A stretch of 64,000 nt of DNA from Actinomadura nitritigenes (GTDB lineage Bacteria; Actinomycetota; Actinomycetes; Streptosporangiales; Streptosporangiaceae), in NCBI RefSeq assembly GCF_017573545.1, contig NZ_JAGEOK010000033.1, forward strand, positions 1 to 64,000, read 5' to 3'. The notes under the pieces are model-generated. The model worked only from the letters and a program-made list of their open reading frames with translations. It was not told the origin of the DNA and searched no databases. How positions within the stretch are numbered: the first letter of the stretch is position 1; each line of letters opens with the position of its first letter. This document shows, one piece after another, positions 28,501 to 35,335 of this stretch. The position numbers were made by a program, and so were the translations under genes.

Positions 28501-29830
28501 CGCGCCCCTCCGGCGGCTCCGGATGCTGGTGATGCGCGTGCTCCCCTGGGTCTGCGCCGGCGCGGGACTCGCACTGATCGTCGGGACGCTCTACCGAGGG
28601 CGGATGCGCGCCCTGGCGGACCGTCTGCCCGACAGTGCGCGGACATATGTGCTCGCGGGCGGCGGCCTGCTGATCCTGTCGGGCCTGGCCGTCGCACTGG
28701 TGGTGAACCGCAGGCCGCAGCTGCGGAGAATGACACGCGCGCAGGTCGCCGCGCACGCCCACCTGCGGCGGCTGCGCTACCAGCAGGCGGTGACCCGGAC
28801 CGCGGTCGGCGAGACGGCGATCCCGGGAGGCTCCAAGATCGGCGGGCAGCTCGCGGTGCAGCAGACCGAGCAGGCCCAGAGCCTGCCCGGCCTCGTCGCC
28901 GGGTTCCAGGAGCTGCTCACGATGGTCGGCACCGAGCGCCGGGCCGGCCGCAACAAGGTCGTCATCGGGGTGGACGAGCTCGACAAGATCGCCACGGCGG
29001 GCGAGGCGGAGCAGTTCCTCAACGACCTCAAAGTGATCTTCGGGGTGCCCGGCTGCTACTTCCTGGTGACCGTCTCGGAGGACGCCCTGGCCGCGTTCGG
29101 ACGGCGCAGCCTGTCGGTCCGCGACACCTTCGACAGCGCCTTCGACACGGTCGTGGAGATCCCGCCGCTGCGGGGCAGGGAGGCTCTGGACCTGCTGAGC
29201 CGGCGCGGCGTCCCGCTCCCGGTGCCGTACGTGTGGCTCTGCCATGTCATGACCGCGGGGCTGGCCCGCGACCTCGTCCGGTCGGTGCGCGGTCTCGCCG
29301 CCGTGGCGGCCGAGTGGCGTGAGGAGCCGTCGCCGGACGGGTCCCGGCAGGAGCTGGAGCACCTGGCCCGCCAGATGATCGCCGAGGACGTCGCGGCCGT
29401 CATGGAGGCACAGCTGCGCGGGGCGGCCGCCGATGCCGAGGGGACGGTCGCCCTGCTGGAATGGCTGGCCGCGTGTGCCGACATGCCCATCACCTCAGCC
29501 GACATCGAGACGGGCATCGCCGCGATGCCGACGGGCGAGCTGAGCTTCGCGGCGCGGACCTTCGCCGCGCAGACGAGGACGTACCTGGCGATCACCGCGA
29601 TCCTCGTCCGGCTGTTCGTCGAGCACCCGAAGAAGACGGCGGAGTGGTTGCGCGACCAAGCCGAGCGGCCGCGGGACCAGCATCCGCTCGATCGGCTCGC
29701 CGAGATCAGGGGGCTCATCGCGAACCACCCGCAACTGGCCTGGCACGCGGTGCTCAGGCTCCGCCGCGAGGTCGCGTGGCCGGTCCCGCAACCGCCCCTC
29801 GACCTGGCCGCCGCCCCGCCGCCAGAGTGA
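25586..29830 (+). CDS. NACHT-KAP double NTPase membrane protein
   Basis: A 1414-residue protein with two P-loop NTPase modules and about nine membrane helices. Residues 4-26 and 38-58 are membrane segments. A NACHT domain follows, with Walker A GPPGSGKT (140-147), Walker B ILDGFDEL (213-220) and the sensor region LVITAREGALERA. Helices lie near 391-412 and 468-524, closed by an RRLDVMRAAGGAYRFRRQEV tail typical of actinobacterial membrane NACHT proteins. A Pro-rich linker spans about 565-670. The C-terminal half has helices near 757-776 and 789-803, Walker A GARGAGKS (913-920), two helices (986-1004, 1021-1040) inserted before Walker B VIGVDELD (1126-1133), as in KAP NTPases. The frame opens at 25538 (TTG), but the ATG at 25586 is preferred; its AGGGA is very close. 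Likely a STAND-like sensor or effector; ligand unknown. Confidence 0.85.
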   Translation: MNRSLWLVAVTGGALVVASTAYLLTGGFSLGDADKVSSVVGAAAGVVSLAMALAALRLPQRRQRDPTETLDMLANVVRKQWTSELARFGRDVREPMAIPLSVRGSHGEPLREAGPAALGDLSDIGEIFQRRVPPRFVITGPPGSGKTTAAILLLLDLLERRERSGPVPVLVSMATWDPARPFEDWLAVQISRTYALSPEAARELVGRRMVVPILDGFDELPAQKAGQALRRMNAGLHGDDPLVITAREGALERAARSRQGEVLQHATVLRLEPVGPAQLVRHLERVLPQERYPGWVRWREQLLGESGGALERALSRPGNVGLVRRAYLDARRPLPDLGALTESEIIERLLSDWIDRLYPRAGRERPWLSTVAREWSDGFAWWRLYQSVPRWALVVPVGVLHLLVLGVLRACFGASAATGDLVSGAASLEWLALLVAAGFWDEFADVRRPAPETTRPVARLRREVLVRGVAAIVIGVAVGLVTALLGADAGVRGGVFLGVATASFVMAVSSVGLYAVAVALLAVEAKLPWRPLALLEGARRLDVMRAAGGAYRFRRQEVQDLLAATGPEQRRGAEFEGRPDEPTETSNGAGATATQPDGPASAGREHPSAQPRHSGPAAGTLDRPAPDVPPQSSAGPAQETPHVGERPGPRAYETERPPVPPPPPDGDRPVSRRERLDVFAREAVLREMLVLPEMLRRVDQRNPVASRARLRTLAASLLDHDPLAVEAPARDRGQRFDEALDAFEKAAALPFLSRFVTAYVIAAGAAGAALVGLFAAQHWWSWAPDATFASSVVLLLSVFLWLSFRRNAAQRRALRSRDPAEWLQLDELPHLRLALDRTYRDWIRAMARDGLLPMLTERLGEEPPAYTTELHGLELEPLSGTDDRDDHFVETDASRRVSLLIDELSSASIGLSGARGAGKSTVLRHLCDPERHPDNDLRLLVHAPTAYDSREFLTHLFVRVCERVVGSQGPPPAPLRRLRMLVMRVLPWVCAGAGLALIVGTLYRGRMRALADRLPDSARTYVLAGGGLLILSGLAVALVVNRRPQLRRMTRAQVAAHAHLRRLRYQQAVTRTAVGETAIPGGSKIGGQLAVQQTEQAQSLPGLVAGFQELLTMVGTERRAGRNKVVIGVDELDKIATAGEAEQFLNDLKVIFGVPGCYFLVTVSEDALAAFGRRSLSVRDTFDSAFDTVVEIPPLRGREALDLLSRRGVPLPVPYVWLCHVMTAGLARDLVRSVRGLAAVAAEWREEPSPDGSRQELEHLARQMIAEDVAAVMEAQLRGAAADAEGTVALLEWLAACADMPITSADIETGIAAMPTGELSFAARTFAAQTRTYLAITAILVRLFVEHPKKTAEWLRDQAERPRDQHPLDRLAEIRGLIANHPQLAWHAVLRLRREVAWPVPQPPLDLAAAPPPE

Positions 29831-29956
29831 GCGTGAACCGGCAGTCGTTCTGCCGCACGACGAGAGCACCCTCGGCAAGCGCCCCCTTCCACCGAGCCTG
29901 CGCACGCGGGATCATCGGATCGACGACTCGGTGCACCATGCCGGCAAGGACTCAGA

Positions 29957-31456
29957 GTGGATCCTCTCGCCCCTGACGACCCGCGGACCATCGGCCGATA
30001 CTCACTGACCGCGCGGCTCGGATCGGGCGGGATGGGAACCGTCTACCTCGGCCTCTCACCAGGCGGACGCCCCGTGGCCGTGAAGGTCATCCGTGCCGAG
30101 TACGGCAACGATCCCGAGTTCCGGCGCCGGTTCGCCACGGAGATCACCGCGGCCCAACGCGTGGGCGGGTTCTACACCACCCACGTCGTGGACGCCGACC
30201 CTTACGGCGACCCGCCCTGGATGGTCACCGCCTACGTCGACGGCCCCTCCCTCTACCGGACGGTCATCGACCAGGGCCCGCTCTCGCCGGAGCGAGTGGC
30301 GCGCCTCGGCGCCGGCCTGGTCGAAGCTTTGGGCGCCATCCACGGATGCGGCCTCGTCCATCGTGACCTCAAGCCCAGCAACATCTTGATCGCATCGGAC
30401 GGCCCCCGGGTCATCGACTTCGGCATCGCCCGCGCGCTCGAGGTCACCTCCGCTACCACCACCAGCGCGATCGTAGGCACCCCTGCCTACATGTCCCCCG
30501 AGCAGATACTCGCCGACCGGCAGATCGGCCCGCCCAGCGACGTCTTCTCCCTGGGATCGGTCCTGGCGTATGCCGCGACCGGGACGGTTCCCTTCGGCGT
30601 CGGCCACCCTCAAGCAGTGCTGTTCCGGATCGTGCAGGACGAGCCGGCCCTGTCCCAGGTCCCCCTCGGCATCAGGGACATCGTCGCCGCCTGCCTCGCC
30701 AAGCGACCAGCGTCGCGCCCGACTTTGGGCGAGTTGCTGACCGCCTTGAGCGCCGATGGCGACACCGTCACGGCGAACCGGCCGCCACGTCCGGCCGCAG
30801 AAACGATCGACCGGTACGTCACGCCGACCAGTACCCAGCCCAGCGGCGAACCTTCCCGCTTCGCCATCCCAGGAGACAGCGAACTACCGGCCGATCTCCG
30901 CAACCTCGTTCGGCGGGCCCGCAGCCGCACCATCGACGCCATCGACCGCCGCCGAGCAGCACTTGAGGTGGCCGAAAGAGATTCGGCGCTCGGAGTCGCA
31001 CTGCTCGGCGAACTTGCTAAAGATCGCTCCGTTGAGCCCTTCCATCGCCGGCTGGCCGCCAAGACAGCGAGCGACTGGGACCTGCGGCAGGGCATCGCGC
31101 TACTCACCGAACAGGCCCGCGACAAGCGCGATGAAAGCCACGACCGGCTCGAAGCGGCCGGCGAGGTGGCCGGTGTCGACCAGGCCATAGGAGTCGCGCT
31201 GCTCCTCGAGCAGTGCCGTGACCCGGCACTCTCACCCAGCGCCAGGCGTGAAATCGCCAAGAAGCTCGCCATATTCGACATGGACGCGGCGATGACGATT
31301 CTCACCGAGCAGGCACTGGACGCGGCCTTCGACCGAGACGACCGCATTCGTGCTGTCGCCGAGGCCCGAGCCTTGGACTACACCCGCGGATCGGCACTGT
31401 TGGAGCGGTTGACCGACAACCTTCGCGACGGAAAAGACGGCCCCCACCGCACATGA
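29957..31456 (+). CDS. Serine/threonine protein kinase with C-terminal helical repeats
   Basis: A 499-residue Hanks-type kinase. Its catalytic domain is complete: glycine loop GSGGMG (22-27), Lys43 in VAVKVI, HRDLKPSN (135-142), DFG (154-156), and the GTPAYMSPEQ activation segment end. A low-complexity linker (about 265-310) leads to roughly five tandem 32-34-residue helical repeats (about 335-490), each with an A.GVALL.E...D core. They resemble HEAT/armadillo-like protein-binding repeats. There is no transmembrane helix or PASTA domain, so it is cytosolic. It starts with GTG, with AAGGA 6 bases upstream, 126 bases after the NACHT-KAP gene on the same strand, so the two may be coexpressed. 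Its stop overlaps the start of an IS256-type relic. Confidence 0.92.
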   Translation: MDPLAPDDPRTIGRYSLTARLGSGGMGTVYLGLSPGGRPVAVKVIRAEYGNDPEFRRRFATEITAAQRVGGFYTTHVVDADPYGDPPWMVTAYVDGPSLYRTVIDQGPLSPERVARLGAGLVEALGAIHGCGLVHRDLKPSNILIASDGPRVIDFGIARALEVTSATTTSAIVGTPAYMSPEQILADRQIGPPSDVFSLGSVLAYAATGTVPFGVGHPQAVLFRIVQDEPALSQVPLGIRDIVAACLAKRPASRPTLGELLTALSADGDTVTANRPPRPAAETIDRYVTPTSTQPSGEPSRFAIPGDSELPADLRNLVRRARSRTIDAIDRRRAALEVAERDSALGVALLGELAKDRSVEPFHRRLAAKTASDWDLRQGIALLTEQARDKRDESHDRLEAAGEVAGVDQAIGVALLLEQCRDPALSPSARREIAKKLAIFDMDAAMTILTEQALDAAFDRDDRIRAVAEARALDYTRGSALLERLTDNLRDGKDGPHRT

Positions 31457-31721
31457 GGCATGCGTCGGCCGTGGTGGCCGAGCCCGAGGAGAAGCCTGGC
31501 CCGGCGCCGCGGTTGAGCAGGAGCTGGTCGGCAGGCTGGTGGCCCAGGCCCGGGAGCAGCGCCTCGGCCTGACCGGCGAGGGCGGGTTGCTGCGGCAGCC
31601 GACCAAGCGGGTGCTGGAGTCCGCGCTTGAGGGCGGGACCAGCGGCCATCTGGGCCGGCCCCGGGACGCCACGTTCGAGCCGAAGATCGTCCGCAAGCGG
31701 CAGCCGACGCCGCGCGGCTGA
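31453..31721 (+). pseudogene. IS256/Mutator-type transposase relic
   Basis: Fragments of an IS256-family transposase N-terminus are clear: VEQELVGRLVAQAREQRLGL, then TGEGGLLRQPTKRVLESALEG, then TFEPKIVRKRQ before a stop. In intact elements about 40 residues separate ALEGE..DHLGY and the FEPKIV(R/P)KRQ segment; here GHLG jumps almost directly to RPRDATFEPK, so an internal deletion has occurred. A start-like piece (ATG at 31453, SAVVAEPEEKP) is in another frame, implying a frameshift near 31505. The catalytic DDE part is missing. The relic touches the stop codon of the kinase gene. Confidence 0.75.
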
Positions 31722-31907
31722 CGGTCAGAGAAGCGTCGCAAGACGACTCGACTCTCAGCGCGACGCTGCGCACCGCAGGAACGTGCAGGGGACGACGCTG
31801 GAGGCCCGCCGGACACGCGGTCCGTTCGGACCCCGTGTCCGGCGAGCCTCCGCTAGTTCGACCCGTTGTGATGAGTTCGGCGCGGCCGCCGAGAGCCGGG
31901 TGCGGCG

Positions 31908-32270
31908 TCAGCAGTGGCGCGGCTTGGCGCCCAGGAGCTTGATGTAGTGCGCGGACACGTAGCCGACCCCGTCCCAGTTGGCATTGTGGGTCGGGTCCAG
32001 CCGGTACCAGGTGGTGTTGCCGAAGACGCCCTGCCCCTTGACGTAGCACTTGAGCGCGAGGACGGCGCCCTTGTTGTAGTAGCCCTCCCGGAACGACTTG
32101 GTGCTGGGCTTGCTCCGGATCGCCAGGTGCGGCGAGGCGGTGACCCTGCCCTTCACGTAACCGGGTCCCCCGCCGGCCGGTGTGAAAGTCTCGGCGTGCG
32201 CGGCCGACAGCACGGCGCCCCCGGCGAGAACCGCGCTCGCGGTGGCCGCCACCGTCACCAAACGCTTCAT
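31908..32270 (-). CDS. Small secreted SH3-like domain protein
   Basis: A 120-residue exported protein. The Sec signal peptide (MKRLVTVAATASAVLAGGAV, cleavage near AHA-ET at residue 26) is followed by a bacterial SH3-like fold. Its pieces are LAIRSKPSTKS, the paired cysteines in LKCYVKGQGV and the C-terminal KPRHC, then TWYRLD, and YVSAHYIKLL at the end. GAGGGGG lies 6 bases before the ATG. Such proteins are common in actinomycetes and probably bind cell-wall peptides. Monocistronic, with no clear link to its neighbours. Confidence 0.88.
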   Translation of the reverse strand: MKRLVTVAATASAVLAGGAVLSAAHAETFTPAGGGPGYVKGRVTASPHLAIRSKPSTKSFREGYYNKGAVLALKCYVKGQGVFGNTTWYRLDPTHNANWDGVGYVSAHYIKLLGAKPRHC

Positions 32271-32716
32271 CGTGATCCCCCTCGACCTCTGGCGGTGGCC
32301 CCCCTGGCCGTCCGCCTCTCAGTAGGACCAACTGGCTGGCGTAAAAGTTCGGGCGACATCGCAACTGGCCGAGTGGAAACGCCAGCCTCCAGCGATTACG
32401 CCGGGCCCGTAACCGTCACATCGGCCTGCCGGATTCCAGGCTGCCGCCTCGCCCCGCCAGGGCCTCCTTTCAACGAATCAAGCATCCGCGCCGTCGGTGT
32501 GTCGACCAGCCACTGCAAAGGACCGGGCGCATCCTCTGTCAATTCCAGAAGTGCCCTGCATAGAGGTCGGAAGGACTCCGTACGAACCAGGCGCTGGAGC
32601 GGACGGCGTGAGCCGCGTGGTAAGCCGGTGTGTCGTTGCGGTTGTGACCGCCATTCATGTAGCCCGGGTCCGGGGCCGGCATGTCCAGTCAGCTTCCGGC
32701 GCGCTGTTCAGGTCTA
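32271..32716. other. Intergenic region, no feature recognised
   Basis: About 450 bases between the SH3-like gene start and the end of the kinase-FtsK gene. No plausible gene, repeat or strong hairpin was seen. It probably holds the promoter of the SH3-like gene. Confidence 0.4.
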
Positions 32717-34786
32717 TCAGCCGTTCCGCCTTGGTGAACCTGAGAGGATGTCCTCCCGGTAGACGGGGGACGCCTGGTTCTTACAGTGCTCGACGATGCC
32801 GTGGATCTCCTTCTCCGACACGTGAGCGTTCTGGATGCGCATCGGATTGCTCGCGCCCATCGGCAGGAACAGCGCGTCGCCCTGCCCGACGAGCCTCTCG
32901 GCGCCCGGCTGGTCGAGGATCACGCGGCTGTCAGCCAGGGACGACGTCGCGAACGCCAGCCGGGACGGCAGGTTGTTCTTGATGAGCCCGGTGACGACGT
33001 CCACCGAGAGGCGCTCCGTCGCGAGGACGAGGTGGATGCCGGCGGCTCGGGCGAGCTGGGTGATGCGGACGACCGAGTCCTCGACGTCGCGCGGCGCGAC
33101 CATCATCAGGTCGGCGAGCTCGTGGACGATCACCAGCATGTAGGGGTAGGCGGCGTAGACCCGGTCGCTGCCGGGCGGCGCGATCACATCTCCGGCCTTC
33201 ACCGCCTCGTTGAAGTCGTCGATGTGCCGGAACCCGGACGCGGCGAGGTCGTCGTACCGGCGGTCCATCTCGCCGACCACCCACTCCAAGGCCTCGGCGG
33301 CCTGGTTCGGATCGATGATGATCGGCGTGATCAGGTGCGGGATGCCCTGGTACGTCGTCAGCTCGACGCGCTTGGGGTCGATGAGGATCATCCGCACCTC
33401 GTCCGGCGTCGCCCGCATCAGCACCGACGTGATCAGCCCGTTGATGCACGTCGACTTGCCCGCGCCCGTCGCACCCGCGATCAGGATGTGCGGCATCTTC
33501 GCCAGGTTCGCCACCACGGTGCGGCCCTCGACGTCCTTGCCGAGCCCCACCACCATCGGGTGGTGCTCGTTGGTCGCCGCCGGGGAGCGCAGCACGTCAC
33601 CGAGGCTGACGATGTCCCTGTCGGTGTTCGGGATCTCCACGCCGATCGCCGACTTGCCGGCGATCGGGGAGATGATCCGCACGTCCGCGCTCTTCACCGC
33701 GTACGCGATGTTCCTCGTCAGCGCGGTGAGCTTCTCGACGTTCACGGCCGGGCCGAGCTCGATCTCGTAGCGGGTGATCGTCGGGCCCCGGGTGAACCCG
33801 GTGACCTGCGCGTCGACGTCGAACTGCTCCAGCACGCCGGTGAGCGCGTTGACCACCGTGTCGTTGGCCTTCGTGCGCGGCTTGGTACCCGGGCCGCGAA
33901 GCAGCAGGGAGGCCGGGGGCAACTCGTAGCTTCTCTCGTCGGGCAGGAGGCCGAGTGCGCGTTGAGCGAGGCTCCGGAGCCGGGCAGGGACGGTGTGGGC
34001 GAGCGGTCTGGCGGAGGGGTCTTTGGCCAGCAGAGTGAACAGGTAGTCGTCCACGCTGTGGGGGATGGCGGGCCGCAGGCCGCTGGCGGCGGGCGGAGGT
34101 TTGTGCAAGTGCTGGCCCATGATGGCGAGCAGGTTGTCTCCGGGGAACAGCACGCGTCCGGTGAGCAGGCGGAACAGGGTGGCGCCGAGGGCGTAGACAT
34201 CGGCCGCGGGGCTGGTGGTCTGCCCGTTGGCCTGTTCCGGTGCCATGTAATGAGGGGTACCGAGCACCAGCCCGGTCGCCGACAGACCGGCGGTGGCCCC
34301 TTCCAGACGTGCTATGCCGAAGTCGCACACCTTGACCCGGCCCTGCTGGTCGAGGATGAGGTTGGCGGGTTTGACATCGCGGTGGATCACCCCGGCGGCG
34401 TGCGCGGCCGCCAGGCCGTCCGCGGCTTGGGCGCAGTACTCCAGCGCCTGCTGCACCGGCAGGCCGCCGGGGTGCTGTTCCATCAGCGTGGCCAGGTCCG
34501 GACCGGGCAGCAATGGCAGCACCAGGAACGGCTGCCCGTGATGGTCACCGATGTCGTGGACGTCGGCGATGTGCGGGTGGCTGAGCCGCGCGGCGGCCCT
34601 GCCCTCTCGGCCGAATCGGGCCAACGCGAGCCGCGCCGCTTCGCCGGTCCCGTGCACCAGCATGGCCTTCACTGCGACGTGCCGGTCCAGACGCAGATCC
34701 CTCGCCTGCCACACCTCGCCCATCGCCCCCTGGCCCAGACGTCTGACCAGCAGGTACCGACCCGCCAGTTCCTCACCGGCCCGCAC
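32717..34786 (-). CDS. Serine/threonine kinase-FtsK translocase chimera
   Basis: A 689-residue fusion. Residues 1-270 are a complete Hanks-type kinase (glycine loop GQGAMGEV, Lys40, HRDVKPAN 135-142, DFG 155-157, GTPHYMAPEQ). From about residue 287 (YELPP) to the end it matches the actinobacterial FtsK/SpoIIIE motor closely, including RTKANDTVV, VTGFTRGPTITRYE and Walker A GATGAGKS (438-445). Three things are odd. The FtsK membrane N-terminus is replaced by the kinase. The Walker B Asp is His555 (VIVHELADLMM), and ATQRPS reads ATERLS (591-594). The protein ends right after the motor, so the DNA-sequence-reading gamma domain is absent. It starts with GTG, with AAGGGGG upstream. It is probably a divergent paralogue with weak or regulatory ATPase function rather than the cell's division translocase. 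Confidence 0.85.
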   Translation of the reverse strand: MRAGEELAGRYLLVRRLGQGAMGEVWQARDLRLDRHVAVKAMLVHGTGEAARLALARFGREGRAAARLSHPHIADVHDIGDHHGQPFLVLPLLPGPDLATLMEQHPGGLPVQQALEYCAQAADGLAAAHAAGVIHRDVKPANLILDQQGRVKVCDFGIARLEGATAGLSATGLVLGTPHYMAPEQANGQTTSPAADVYALGATLFRLLTGRVLFPGDNLLAIMGQHLHKPPPAASGLRPAIPHSVDDYLFTLLAKDPSARPLAHTVPARLRSLAQRALGLLPDERSYELPPASLLLRGPGTKPRTKANDTVVNALTGVLEQFDVDAQVTGFTRGPTITRYEIELGPAVNVEKLTALTRNIAYAVKSADVRIISPIAGKSAIGVEIPNTDRDIVSLGDVLRSPAATNEHHPMVVGLGKDVEGRTVVANLAKMPHILIAGATGAGKSTCINGLITSVLMRATPDEVRMILIDPKRVELTTYQGIPHLITPIIIDPNQAAEALEWVVGEMDRRYDDLAASGFRHIDDFNEAVKAGDVIAPPGSDRVYAAYPYMLVIVHELADLMMVAPRDVEDSVVRITQLARAAGIHLVLATERLSVDVVTGLIKNNLPSRLAFATSSLADSRVILDQPGAERLVGQGDALFLPMGASNPMRIQNAHVSEKEIHGIVEHCKNQASPVYREDILSGSPRRNG

Positions 34787-35335
34787 CCGGCCCCCTTATC
34801 AGCGCGCGTCGGGCACCGGGCCCAGACCTTCGAGCGTCGACCAGGTTTCCCCAACCTGCATACCGGAGCCCCCGAGGGGCGGATTCCGTGTGAGGAAGGC
34901 GGCACCCGAAAAGACGAGTAAAGCAGTATGCGCACCGTACTGGGGCCACGACATCGCCTTCGAAGGCCGTCTTACCGCCGCCCCCGATCGACCGCAGCAA
35001 GACCGACACGCCGTTGCTCGGCACACCCCCCAGCGCTCTCCCGCTGCGGCAAATCTTTGGCCGGGGCGGCGGCAGCCTGCTCACGCAGATCGATGTTGGA
35101 GGGTGTCCAGCCGAGATCTCGTCCAGAGGACGTGTCCGGTGGGTCATGCGTCGGTGAGCACCACGCCGTGTCTGCAGGAAGACGGCCCTAGTGATGCTGG
35201 CGAGCCTGGGTATGTCGCTGATGAAGGCGGTGCTGTGGGGTATGGGGCGAGCATCGGCCCTCTGCGTCTGCGCCGGGGGCGTGGCGGCGCCAAAGCATGT
35301 CGGTGGGCGAGTTGATGCTTGGGGGGAAGGTGGTG
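34787..35335. other. Divergent intergenic region, no gene recognised
   Basis: About 550 bases between the starts of the kinase-FtsK chimera and the GH15 gene. Frames are open on both strands, but none shows a family signature or good ribosome binding site. It should hold both promoters. Confidence 0.4.
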
